Shown here: positions 15,938-24,000 of the stretch, one piece after another
Layout: each line of letters begins with the position of its first letter
Numbering within the stretch: the stretch's first letter is position 1
DNA from: Phormidium sp. OSCR
GTDB lineage: Bacteria > Cyanobacteriota > Cyanobacteriia > Cyanobacteriales > Geitlerinemataceae
Length of the DNA stretch: 46,174 nucleotides
NCBI GenBank assembly: GCA_001314905.1
Contig: LJZT01000024.1
Location: forward strand, 1 to 46,174
Direction of reading: 5' to 3'
The notes under the pieces: model-generated
Database searches by the model: none
Seen by the model: only the letters and a program-made list of their open reading frames with translations
What the model was told of the DNA's origin: nothing
Made by a program: the position numbers and the translations under genes

Positions 15938-16630
15938 TTAAGGGAACCTCTTGAGAAATTGCTCATACTCGGGTCGAATCGCCTCAATTCCTCGATGTTC
16001 GAGTCGGTACAGCCCCCACTCGATGCCAACGAGGACTCGCGCTGCCAACATCTCCAAGGAACAGGAAGGGGATTCCGGGTGATTGGCCCAGAATTGATGG
16101 AGGTTGATGCCCACATCCGGAACCCGATTGGTCCAGTTGACTCCCACGCCAATCACCGCTGTGGTGATGCGATCGCCCTGAAGACGAGTTTCGGTGAGAA
16201 TCCCCCCCAGTTTCCGACCCTGCAAAAAGATATCGTTGAGCCATTTAAGGGAGACGGGAATTTGTCCGTCTCGAAGGCTGCGAGCAATCCCCCAAGCACT
16301 GGCGATGGTTAGTTGAGGGCCATCTTGGGCCGCCAGTTTCGGTGTGGCGCACAGGGACAGGTATAAGCCACCAGGTTCCGACAGCCAGTGACGGCCCCGT
16401 TGTCCCCGCCCTGAGGTTTGACGTGAGGCCAAGATAACTGTTCCCGCCTGCACGCCTGCCTCTAGGCGCTCCCACAGGAGTTGATTCGTCGATGAAACTG
16501 TCTTGTGGACGGTAATCTGAAAATAGCCCCTTAGAGCCGGTTCTAAGGTGGCGATCGCCGCCTCAATTCGGGGAATCGAAAGATTCGGAGTCTCACCCAT
16601 CACGCCAGTTGCACTAAATTCAAGTACCAT
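15938..16630 (-). CDS. birA: Biotin--[acetyl-CoA carboxylase] ligase
   Basis: The enzyme attaches biotin to the carboxyl carrier protein of acetyl-CoA carboxylase. The biotin/ATP loop is GRGQRGRHW, followed by GLYLSLCATP, then the WLNDIFLQGRKLGGILTE and IGVGVNW blocks. No N-terminal helix-turn-helix is present, so it is a monofunctional ligase rather than a BirA repressor. The frame opens up to 16771, but that would overlap the divergent pgeF gene. The Met at 16630 or the one at 16600 (MGETPNLS) gives a normal-sized protein of about 220-230 aa, and 16630 is chosen. The M23 gene follows downstream. Confidence 0.88.
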   Translation of the reverse strand: MVLEFSATGVMGETPNLSIPRIEAAIATLEPALRGYFQITVHKTVSSTNQLLWERLEAGVQAGTVILASRQTSGRGQRGRHWLSEPGGLYLSLCATPKLAAQDGPQLTIASAWGIARSLRDGQIPVSLKWLNDIFLQGRKLGGILTETRLQGDRITTAVIGVGVNWTNRVPDVGINLHQFWANHPESPSCSLEMLAARVLVGIEWGLYRLEHRGIEAIRPEYEQFLKRFP

Positions 16631-16696
16631 AGAACAGAATAAACTGCCAGCGCTCCTCACACCAATTGCTCTTTGTTCTAATTCTTGCAACGCCCT

Positions 16697-17512
16697 ATGG
16701 ATGCTTGGCAATGGCAGACTTGGCAGGGGAAACCCTACTTGACCTGTCGTCTTCTTGACCCGTTTCCCCACGGTTTTTTTACCCGGAATTTTTATCCTGA
16801 TCGCCCCATAACCTTGGTTGAGAGTTTAACGACGAATGCTGTTGTCTATCGAACGCATCAGGTTCATGGAAATCGTATCGCGGCGACAGACTCCCTCAAG
16901 CCCATTTCCGCCACTCATCACGGTACAACTGAGCAGGCTGATGGAATTATCGGCGATCGCCATCGAGAGTCCGTCTGGGTATGTACGGCTGACTGTACTC
17001 CTGTCTTGATTGCCGATGTTCACCAGGGACGGGTAGCAGCGATTCACTCGGGCTGGCGAGGAACAGCGGCTAAAATTGTCCCGGAGGCGATCGCCCAATT
17101 CTGGACTCGTGGCAGCGAAACCCCAAATCTTCGTGTGGCCCTCGGTCCGGCCATTTCTGGAGAAGTCTACCAGGTGTCTTTAGACGTGGCGGCCCAAGTG
17201 GCGGCGACACTTCTACCTGGGAATCCTCACCGGGAAGGTGAAGCTATGATTGCCGCCCTCTCGGACTTCGATGATACTCCCGTCTTGCCCGATGTTGAAC
17301 CGGGAAAGGTGCGACTGGATGTTCGGCGGGCCATCATGCACCAGCTTCAACGGCTAGGACTGGTTCCCCAACAAATTGCCATTTCCCCTCATTGCACCTA
17401 CCAGGATCGCGATCGCTTTTTTTCCTATCGCCGCACTCAGCAAAAACAGGTGCAATGGTCAGGAATTGTTAATCATCGACATCAATCATCGACCACAAGA
17501 CACCATTCATAG
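16697..17512 (+). CDS. pgeF: Peptidoglycan editing factor / multicopper-type laccase domain protein
   Basis: PgeF (YfiH/DUF152) removes wrongly incorporated residues from UDP-MurNAc-dipeptide precursors in E. coli; purine nucleoside activities have also been described for the family. Conserved blocks are PHGFFTRNF (about 24-32), HQVHGNRI with the active-site His, VCTADCTPVLIADVHQG with the Cys, AAIHSGWRGTAAKI and late HCTYQDRDRFFSYRR. ATG 16697 (MDAWQWQTW) is preferred to TTG 16685. It is divergent from birA with a short shared promoter region. Its last 31 nt overlap the 3' end of the convergent YciI gene. Confidence 0.88.
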   Translation: MDAWQWQTWQGKPYLTCRLLDPFPHGFFTRNFYPDRPITLVESLTTNAVVYRTHQVHGNRIAATDSLKPISATHHGTTEQADGIIGDRHRESVWVCTADCTPVLIADVHQGRVAAIHSGWRGTAAKIVPEAIAQFWTRGSETPNLRVALGPAISGEVYQVSLDVAAQVAATLLPGNPHREGEAMIAALSDFDDTPVLPDVEPGKVRLDVRRAIMHQLQRLGLVPQQIAISPHCTYQDRDRFFSYRRTQQKQVQWSGIVNHRHQSSTTRHHS

Positions 17513-17751
17513 AGATCGTAGGTAACACAGTGATTTAAAACCAAGGGGTCTTGTTGGACAATGGCTTCGGCCTGTTGCATCGATTCTGCCTCAAACAGTA
17601 ACATCCCCCCGCCTCGACGGTTCCAGTAGCCACTACGGGCATGATGTCCCTTTCGATTCAGGGCTTTGACATAATCAATATGGGCCGGAACATACTGATC
17701 AAAGGTGGGTTTGTCCACAATCCCACTTTCAATTTTGGCAAACCAAGGCAT
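17482..17751 (-). CDS. YciI family protein
   Basis: This 89-aa protein has the small ferredoxin-like fold of the YciI family: start MPWFAKIESGIV, HIDYVKALNRKG with the conserved His/Asp region, GGGMLLFEAESMQQAEAIVQQDP, and a C-terminal YDLYEW strand. Relatives include small dehydrochlorinase-like and sensor-like proteins, and the real activity here is unknown. The 3' end overlaps pgeF by 31 nt on the opposite strand, so the C-terminal tails of both proteins share the same DNA. Confidence 0.82.
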   Translation of the reverse strand: MPWFAKIESGIVDKPTFDQYVPAHIDYVKALNRKGHHARSGYWNRRGGGMLLFEAESMQQAEAIVQQDPLVLNHCVTYDLYEWCLVVDD

Positions 17752-17833
17752 GAGGGAAAGGCGTTATTCCTGAACGCTCACTACAGTTAACGCTCTCTAC
17801 TGTACCGTACTGTGTTCATCACGAGTAGATCGC

Positions 17834-17859
17834 AAAAAAGCCCCGATGGTCGGGGCTTT
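17834..17859 (-). terminator. Terminator of the cold-shock gene
   Basis: AAAGCCCCGA and TCGGGGCTTT pair perfectly around a 3-nt loop. On the minus strand the 3' arm runs into T residues. It lies 25 nt past the csp stop codon. Confidence 0.9.
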
Positions 17860-17884
17860 CAGAAATTCAAATTAAATCTAACGC

Positions 17885-18097
17885 CTAAATCACAGTGACG
17901 TTTTGGGCTTGAGGACCTTTCTGTCCTTGTTCAACGGTGAACTGGACTTTTTGACCTTCTGCGAGGGTTTTGAAACCGTCGTCAACAATGGCTCGGAAAT
18001 GGACGAACACATCAGGGCCGCCATTTTCCTGGGTGATAAAACCAAATCCTTTCTCTTCGTTGAACCACTTGACGGTTCCGGTAACTTGACTTGACAT
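17885..18097 (-). CDS. CspA-family cold-shock RNA-binding protein
   Basis: This 70-aa single cold-shock domain has RNP1 as EKGFGFITQ (about 15-23) and RNP2 as VFVHFRAI (about 30-37). Lys and aromatic residues expected for single-stranded nucleic acid binding are in place (TVKWFNEE). It likely melts RNA secondary structure. The gene has its own terminator and a leader of about 130 nt if the promoter proposed at 18239-18268 is right, an arrangement typical of thermoregulated csp mRNAs. CspA-type proteins are not universal in cyanobacteria, many of which use Rbp RRM proteins instead. Confidence 0.93.
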   Translation of the reverse strand: MSSQVTGTVKWFNEEKGFGFITQENGGPDVFVHFRAIVDDGFKTLAEGQKVQFTVEQGQKGPQAQNVTVI

Positions 18098-18503
18098 AAT
18101 TGAGTGTATCCTGGGTAAAAACTGGATTTGGTCAAAGAAAACTTCAGAGTCTTCACGATGCGCTTGGGGTTCTAGTTCGTATCGTCGTTTCTTGACCGCT
18201 TTGGTGTTGATCGCCTATCCCCTCAAGACTCAGACTTAACCCTACCAATAAAACCCAGGAATTGTCAAGCCTTAATTTAGAAATTTAGAGCCAACTTGAG
18301 CGAGGGTTTCCCACAGAATTCTCCAGTCAAGAGGAGTTACTTTTGGCAAGCCTAGACCAACTTCCCTTAACCTGTCGGCAATTCAGGGGTTTTTTCTCCT
18401 AAATTTTCCCAGCCGGCAGCCCCGATGTCAGGCGAAAAATCGAGGGATTTTTAGGCAAAAATTTCAGGAGTCAGGGGACCATCTCGGGCAGGGTCGCCGT
18501 CCC
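18098..18503. other. Long leader and intergenic region upstream of the cold-shock gene
   Basis: These 406 nt hold the csp leader (about 18098-18230), the proposed promoter, and the downstream flank of the GTPase/DUF697 gene. I see no open reading frame with coding character. No clear terminator for the DUF697 gene was found. Confidence 0.55.
18239..18268 (-). promoter_or_regulatory. Candidate cold-shock gene promoter
   Basis: Reading the minus strand, TTGACA (18268-18263) is a perfect -35 box. It is followed after 18 nt by TAGGGT (18244-18239), a weak -10. This would start an mRNA with a leader of about 130 nt. Confidence 0.45.
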
Positions 18504-19970
18504 TTAGGCCGGTTTCGTAGCAAAGCGATCGCCCGCTTGACGAATTAACGATTGAACAAAGGCTTTGCGACGATTTTTCTCAAACACCTGTTTCACAATA
18601 GCGGCAAACCGCTCCCCGTTGAGGATAGTCCCGCCCTCACGAGTGGCCAACTCATCGCACTGCTCAAAATATTCAATCAAACTCAAGCCCGCAATATGCG
18701 TCAGGTACGCTGCACTCAAGCCCTGAGTCGCCCCCCCAGCGACAAAGGTAATGGGATTATGTTTCAAAGCCGTCGTCACCAGTTGAGTTGAGACTTCCAC
18801 CAACCCGAGTTTCACCAACACCTCGGCTAAGGTTTTCGCCGCCGCCTTGGCTTGCTCAAGTGATAACCGTTGCTGATAGATTTTGCCCAAGTTCATCACC
18901 AATTGCACATTCACCGCCGCCGTCGCCAATAAATCCAAACTGGGAACCGGATTGCCAAAGGCTGCCGCCGCTGCAATCCATTGGGATTGACGAATCATGG
19001 GTAAGGCCCGCTGACGACGGAAGCGGTTAATCTCCCGGCGAACATCATCCCGTAACGCTTGTGCGGCTCGGTAACTGGTGGCCCAGATGAGGCTGGGAGC
19101 ATCTTGGTGCAAGGTTTCTAAACATTCACTGAGGGCCGCCAGTTCCGGGGCTGGGGTGGCGGTGGAGGTTTCAACGCTATTGTCGGGTTTATATTGGCGA
19201 ACTTCAATGGGACTGGGGGCTGCGGCGATGGCGAGAATGCGATCGCCCCTGAGATACGGTTCAGCTTGTTGACGAATCCGCCCTAAAATCTGTGCCTGTT
19301 GTTGGGGAGGATGGCGATCGCTTTGGTTCCACACTAGAATTAACGCCTGTCCCGTGGCTGTTATCCGCTCAACCCAATCGAGTTCAGATTCTCGAATATC
19401 ACCATCAACCACAAAGACGAGGACATCAGCCTGTTGTGCTTGGCTAAACAGCGTCCCATCCTCTCGTTGCAGACAAGAGGGCAATTCCTCAATCTCAACA
19501 TCTAATGTAGATCCTTGAGCCAGTTGCGCCTCTAACGCCGTGACTAAGGAAGTTTTGCCCACAGACTTACGGCCCGTCACAGCGATCTGAAGCGGTCGAG
19601 TCTCATCGGTGGCCAGCAACGCATCAAGCTGTTGCTCAAAGGTCTCGGGCCTAGAGGAACCTGACTCCTCTAAAGATACATCGGATGACTCGGACAACTC
19701 CCGCTCAGAGGCCAAAAGCTCTAGGCTGGCCCGAACCCGATTGAGGGCTTGCTCTACCTCAGCCCGATTGACCCGAGTGGGGCGGGGTTGAGCCGTTGCG
19801 GGCGTGGGGTTACGCCCCAAGCCCCAAATGACGACACCGATGATAATCAGTCCCCAAACACCCCAGTCTCCAAAATCAGTAAATCGATTGCCTAAACTGT
19901 CAAAAAGCCACAAGGCACCTGAGGCCCCAAGCCCAAAGACTAGAATTGGTTGCTTGACCATCCCTACCAT
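18504..19970 (-). CDS. Membrane-associated GTPase-like protein with DUF697 domain
   Basis: The 488-aa protein starts with two hydrophobic segments (about 6-24 and 32-50). Next come a charged linker with a predicted coiled coil (about 65-110) and a P-loop NTPase domain (about 127-300) with Walker A VTGRKSVGKTSLV and hydrophobic strand DVLVFVVDGD. The G4 motif is WNQSDR, a variant of NKxD. The C-terminal part (about 325-480), rich in Ala/Leu helices with LDLLATAAVNVQLVMNLGKIY, matches the DUF697 region seen in cyanobacterial GTPase/YcjF-like proteins. The role is unknown; membrane remodelling or trafficking is only a guess. nanE lies about 95 nt upstream in the same orientation. Confidence 0.8.
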   Translation of the reverse strand: MVGMVKQPILVFGLGASGALWLFDSLGNRFTDFGDWGVWGLIIIGVVIWGLGRNPTPATAQPRPTRVNRAEVEQALNRVRASLELLASERELSESSDVSLEESGSSRPETFEQQLDALLATDETRPLQIAVTGRKSVGKTSLVTALEAQLAQGSTLDVEIEELPSCLQREDGTLFSQAQQADVLVFVVDGDIRESELDWVERITATGQALILVWNQSDRHPPQQQAQILGRIRQQAEPYLRGDRILAIAAAPSPIEVRQYKPDNSVETSTATPAPELAALSECLETLHQDAPSLIWATSYRAAQALRDDVRREINRFRRQRALPMIRQSQWIAAAAAFGNPVPSLDLLATAAVNVQLVMNLGKIYQQRLSLEQAKAAAKTLAEVLVKLGLVEVSTQLVTTALKHNPITFVAGGATQGLSAAYLTHIAGLSLIEYFEQCDELATREGGTILNGERFAAIVKQVFEKNRRKAFVQSLIRQAGDRFATKPA

Positions 19971-20064
19971 GATTACTCACCACAATGCTGCAACCCCACT
20001 TCGCCGGGGCTGCTTTCCATCCTATCGTTAAATGGCTCAGGGTATCGAGCATGGGATAGGTCGT

Positions 20065-20751
20065 CTACTGCCGCGATATCGCCCTGTGATAGCGTCCAAC
20101 GAGGATATCCATCCCCGTAATCGCGGTGCCAACGACAACAGCGTTAGCGCCAATTTTGAGCGCCTGTTGGGCCATCTCCGGCGAGGCAATCCCCCCTTCA
20201 CAAATGATGAATCCCCCACAGGTGGCCACGATATCTTTGAGTAAGTCCCAGGCGGGCGGGGTTTGGCCCTTGGTGGCGGCGGTATAGCCATAGAGGGTGG
20301 TGCCGAGGATCTCGATTCCCAGTTTGGCCGCTGTTTTCGCGGCGTCGAGGCGGTCGATATCGGCCATGATGGGGGTCCCCAACTCTGACTGGACTCGTTG
20401 CACAATCTCCGCTAGAGTTTCTCCCTGGGGACGAGGCCGTTCCGTGGCGTCGAGGGCGATGATATCAGCCCCGGCAGCGGCGATCGCCGCTGCATGGTGA
20501 AATTGTGGGGTAATGTAAACCTCGCTATGGGGATAAACCTGTTTCCATAAGCCGATAATGGGGGTGTGCGGGAGTCGCTGACGCACCGCTTGCACATGGG
20601 CCGGGGTATCGACGCGAATCCCCACAGCGCCCTGGTTGACGGCGACTTGGGCCATGGCGGCAATGATGCTGGGATCATGGAGGGGAGAGTCGGAAGGGGC
20701 CTGACAGGAGACGATGAGTCCGGCTTCTAGGGATGAAAGGGCGATCGCCAT
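20065..20751 (-). CDS. nanE: N-acetylmannosamine-6-phosphate 2-epimerase family
   Basis: NanE converts ManNAc-6-P to GlcNAc-6-P. The 228-aa TIM-barrel protein shows the family landmarks: LWKQVYPHSEVYITP with the probable catalytic Lys, DIIALDATERPRP, IMADIDRLDAA, ILGTTLYGYT and FIICEGGIASPEMA with the catalytic Glu, then GANAVVVGTAIT. Length is normal. No sialic acid lyase, kinase or transporter genes are nearby, so it may serve amino-sugar recycling instead. It lies divergent from the parvulin gene and upstream of the DUF697 gene on the same strand. Confidence 0.88.
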   Translation of the reverse strand: MAIALSSLEAGLIVSCQAPSDSPLHDPSIIAAMAQVAVNQGAVGIRVDTPAHVQAVRQRLPHTPIIGLWKQVYPHSEVYITPQFHHAAAIAAAGADIIALDATERPRPQGETLAEIVQRVQSELGTPIMADIDRLDAAKTAAKLGIEILGTTLYGYTAATKGQTPPAWDLLKDIVATCGGFIICEGGIASPEMAQQALKIGANAVVVGTAITGMDILVGRYHRAISRQ

Positions 20752-20957
20752 GGACAGTTCTGGAGGTTTGCTAACGAGAATGGGTTTGGGGCTATTGTGC
20801 CAGAATCTGGGGTGGAGAGTGCGTTAAGGTGCGATCGCGGGACTCTCTGCAACCGAGTTAAACCCTGATTTCTCGGATCAGCGGCTTAGCTTCAAGTATC
20901 AAAGAAGGTATCCCCATCTCTAGGGAGTTCCCCCTGTCCACATCACAGCAACGGATT

Positions 20958-21713
20958 ATGACTGACAATTTCATTACCATTGATGACCAGGCAATTTCGT
21001 TAAAACAGGCGATTGGTTATCTCAATACAACTGGCGATTTACCGAAGTTTATTCAACGGATTCTCTACCGCCACATTATTGAGCAAACTCTGAGCCAACG
21101 CTTAGATATTGCCGTTGAACCCCAGCAAATTGAGCAGGCGATCGTCAATTTTCGGGTTCAGAACAAACTCACAGACCCCAGTCGCTTTGAGGAGTGGCTC
21201 AACTCTCAAAATTTGAGCTATGATGCCTTTCAAAAGCGTGTCTCAGAATCGCTGCGGGTTGAGCTACTCAAGCAAAAAGAAATTCAAGCTGAGGCTCGTC
21301 AGTATTTCAATGAAAATAAAGCCGCGCTAGACCGGGTTGTTTTGTCGAGAATTGTGGTGTTGGCTCAAACTCTAGCCACTGAAATTCAGCAACAGCTTGC
21401 CGACGGAACCGCCACCTTTGAAGCCTTGGCAAAACAACATTCGATCACCAATGATAGTTCTGTTGGGGGGATGATGGGAACCCTACAACTTGGACAGTTA
21501 CCACCGGAAATTCGCCAACAGCTTAATGGACGCAGTGCTGGTGATATTGTAGGTCCCCTGGAGGTGGAAGGACGTTACACAATTCTGCGGATTGAACAAG
21601 TCCTTCCAGCCGCCTATGAAGGCGATCTCCGTAAACAACTCGAAGAGCGATTTTTTGCCCAATGGTTACAAAATCAACTTAAAGACCACGAGATTAAGCT
21701 CAATGTTGAGTAG
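20958..21713 (+). CDS. Parvulin-type peptidyl-prolyl isomerase
   Basis: This 251-aa SurA/parvulin-like protein has an N-terminal helical chaperone-like half (about 1-120, FRVQNKLTDPSRFEEWLNSQ). A rotamase domain follows (about 120-225) with FEALAKQHSITNDSS, VGGMMGTLQLGQLPPEI and GDIVGPLEVEGRYTILRIE. No signal peptide is visible, so it probably works in the cytoplasm. Similar cyanobacterial proteins are often found beside peptide-exporting ABC transporter/HlyD genes, but none are in this window. The following gene is dnaX, which has its own promoter, so co-transcription is unlikely. Confidence 0.85.
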   Translation: MTDNFITIDDQAISLKQAIGYLNTTGDLPKFIQRILYRHIIEQTLSQRLDIAVEPQQIEQAIVNFRVQNKLTDPSRFEEWLNSQNLSYDAFQKRVSESLRVELLKQKEIQAEARQYFNENKAALDRVVLSRIVVLAQTLATEIQQQLADGTATFEALAKQHSITNDSSVGGMMGTLQLGQLPPEIRQQLNGRSAGDIVGPLEVEGRYTILRIEQVLPAAYEGDLRKQLEERFFAQWLQNQLKDHEIKLNVE

Positions 21714-21826
21714 GTCTTTTGATTCTGGCTCTTAGGTTTTTTGAAATACCCTCTATATCCTAGTTTGTTGGTTTAAGGCGAGCGGAGTTAGGGGGTATTT
21801 TACATTTGCTGTTTGTCATTTTTTTG

Positions 21827-21855
21827 TTTACAAAGTCTTCATTCTGTCGTAAAAT
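21827..21855 (+). promoter_or_regulatory. Promoter of dnaX
   Basis: TTTACA (21827-21832), a 17-nt spacer and TAAAAT (21850-21855) match sigma70 boxes at five of six positions each. Predicted initiation near 21862 leaves a leader of about 44 nt before the GTG start. Confidence 0.65.
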
Positions 21856-21905
21856 AGAGGACAAGAAAAACAATTATACCAAATCCCTAAGTTTTCTTAT
21901 TTCCC

Positions 21906-23996
21906 GTGGTTTACGAGCCTTTACACCACAAATATCGTCCTGCTACGTTTGCCGATTTAGTCGGACAGACGGCGATCGCCAGCACCCTAACTAACGCGAT
22001 TCGTCAAGAGCGGATTGCCCCAGCTTATCTATTTTGTGGACCAAGGGGAACCGGGAAAACCTCGAGTGCGCGGATTTTCGCCAAATCCTTAAATTGCCTG
22101 AGTTACGATCGCCCCACAGAAACCCCCTGTGGAACCTGTGAAACCTGTCGCAGTATTGCCCGAGGCTCGGCACTAGATGTCATCGAAATTGATGCCGCCA
22201 GTAACACCGGAGTAGACAACATTCGCGAACTCATTGAACGAGCGCAATTTGCCCCCGTTCAAGCACGGTATAAAGTCTATATTATCGACGAATGCCATAT
22301 GCTGAGTACAGCGGCATTCAACTCTCTGCTGAAAACCCTCGAAGAACCCCCCGCTCACGTTATTTTCATCCTCGCTACCACCGATCCACAACGAGTCTTA
22401 CCAACCATTATTTCTCGCTGTCAACGGTTTGACTATCGGCGGATTCCCCTAGATGCCATGACCGGGCATTTACGCTACATTGCCCAACAAGAATCCATTG
22501 CTATCTCTGACGAGGCTCTTACCCTCATTGCTCAACTGGCTCAGGGCGGCTTACGAGATGCCGAAAGTGTCCTCGATCAACTCAGCTTACTCCCCGAAGA
22601 AATTGACGTTGAACGAGTGTGGGACCTGGTTGGAGCGGTTCCCGAACGAGATTTATTGACCCTATTAGAGGCGATCGCCGCCAACAATCCCCAGCGTGTC
22701 TTAGAACATTGTCGCTATCTCCTCGATCGCGGACGAGAACCCCCCATCGTCATGCAAAATCTCGCCGCCTTTTATCGAGATTTACTCATTGCAAAAACCG
22801 CTCCCCAACGCAACGATCTCGTCGCCGTCACCGCCAACACCTGGGAGGCCCTCTGTAACTTTGCCAAACAGTGGGATGAATCCCTGATTCTGGCCGGTTC
22901 CCAACATTTACGAGCCTGTGATAGCCAAGTTCGCCAAACCACTCAACCCCGTCTCTGGCTGGAAGTGACCTTACTGGGGTTACTTCCGGGAAACCTACAG
23001 CATCCGGCTCTAGCTCAACCGGCTATGGCTCAACCGGCTATGGCTCAACCGGCTATGGCTCAACCCACCCAACCGCCAACCGTGCAGCCAGCCATCCCTT
23101 CAGCCAATGTAGCGCCTGCAAGTCCCACACCCGTCCCAGCAGCAATTCCTCAAACCCCGACGGCTCACCCCGCCACCACAGCCTCTTGGGAAACCAGGAA
23201 AACCGCTCAAACCGCTCCTATATCACCAGTTCCCTCACCAGCTCCAACCCCCAACATCACACCCGAAGAGACCCGAACCTACAATCTACCTCAAGTTTGG
23301 CAACAGGTACTCGAACGACTCGAACGACGAGCGACTAAAGAACTCTTACGCCAACAGGGTCACTTACTGAAATTTGACGGTCAAATCGCTCATATCGGGG
23401 TCCCGAAAGCCTTGATCAAAATGGCAGAAACGAAAGTTCCTGACATCGAAGCGGCCTTTGGCAAAATCCTCGACCAAACCATTCGCGTTAGTATCGTCTC
23501 CTCTCAAGGACAAACCAGCCCAGCAGCGCCGCAAATTGCCCCCAGTCCAGCCCCTCAGGAGGCGATCGCCTCCCCCCCAGTCTCCACTCAAGTTTCCCCC
23601 TCTCAGACCTCACCAGCCGCCGCATCAGGCTCATTTAACGGTTCCTCAACCACGAATACTCTGGACGCACCTCCCTGGGACAATGCGCCTGCGCCTCCCC
23701 AGGCTGCACCGGCACATCCACCGGCAGGGTCAGACTCAAATACAACACTTACCAACCCAAACCCCCCAGAGCCAGCGCTCTCCCAGAATGGCTCAGTCAC
23801 CCTAGACTCTCAAGATCTCCATCAAGATTCCCATCATCAGCCGGGGAGTCCTGATCCGGCCAATGCTGGGACGATTCAGGATAGCTCAGGCCGCACTTGG
23901 GACGTCGAAGAACTCAACAATGTGGCTGAGCAATTTGCCCAATTCTTCAATGGCAATGTGGTGGAGTTGGACGACGATCTCGATTTTGAAGTGTGA
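21906..23996 (+). CDS. dnaX: DNA polymerase III subunit gamma/tau
   Basis: This is the clamp-loader ATPase of the replicative polymerase, 696 aa with GTG start (VYEPLHHKYRPATF, the standard N-terminus). Walker A is FCGPRGTGKTSSAR (about 43-56). Zinc-binding cysteines lie in CLSYDRPTETPCGTCETC, with Walker B YIIDECHML and sensor ATTDPQR following. The tau-like C-terminal half (about 365-690) is Pro/Ala/Gln-rich with a folded patch around 455-530 (VWQQVLERLERRATKELL). A 15-nt unit CTCAACCGGCTATGG is repeated three times at 23014-23058, encoding AQPAM. No intein interrupts the ATPase domain, unlike the Synechocystis dnaX. The convergent GT2 gene stops 4 nt away. Confidence 0.95.
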   Translation: MVYEPLHHKYRPATFADLVGQTAIASTLTNAIRQERIAPAYLFCGPRGTGKTSSARIFAKSLNCLSYDRPTETPCGTCETCRSIARGSALDVIEIDAASNTGVDNIRELIERAQFAPVQARYKVYIIDECHMLSTAAFNSLLKTLEEPPAHVIFILATTDPQRVLPTIISRCQRFDYRRIPLDAMTGHLRYIAQQESIAISDEALTLIAQLAQGGLRDAESVLDQLSLLPEEIDVERVWDLVGAVPERDLLTLLEAIAANNPQRVLEHCRYLLDRGREPPIVMQNLAAFYRDLLIAKTAPQRNDLVAVTANTWEALCNFAKQWDESLILAGSQHLRACDSQVRQTTQPRLWLEVTLLGLLPGNLQHPALAQPAMAQPAMAQPAMAQPTQPPTVQPAIPSANVAPASPTPVPAAIPQTPTAHPATTASWETRKTAQTAPISPVPSPAPTPNITPEETRTYNLPQVWQQVLERLERRATKELLRQQGHLLKFDGQIAHIGVPKALIKMAETKVPDIEAAFGKILDQTIRVSIVSSQGQTSPAAPQIAPSPAPQEAIASPPVSTQVSPSQTSPAAASGSFNGSSTTNTLDAPPWDNAPAPPQAAPAHPPAGSDSNTTLTNPNPPEPALSQNGSVTLDSQDLHQDSHHQPGSPDPANAGTIQDSSGRTWDVEELNNVAEQFAQFFNGNVVELDDDLDFEV
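23014..23058 (+). repeat. Three tandem 15-nt units inside dnaX
   Basis: CTCAACCGGCTATGG occurs three times in perfect tandem, followed by a broken fourth copy. The units keep the frame and code for the flexible linker AQPAM repeats of tau. Identity at all positions suggests recent slippage. Confidence 0.9.
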
Positions 23997-24000
23997 GCCC

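Noticed and set aside
16631-16771. Extended birA N-terminus
   Set aside because: It would overlap pgeF coding sequence and adds residues unlike the family; internal Met starts fit better.
21906-23996. Intein or programmed frameshift in dnaX
   Set aside because: The ATPase domain is uninterrupted and no slippery A-run was seen at the gamma/tau boundary.
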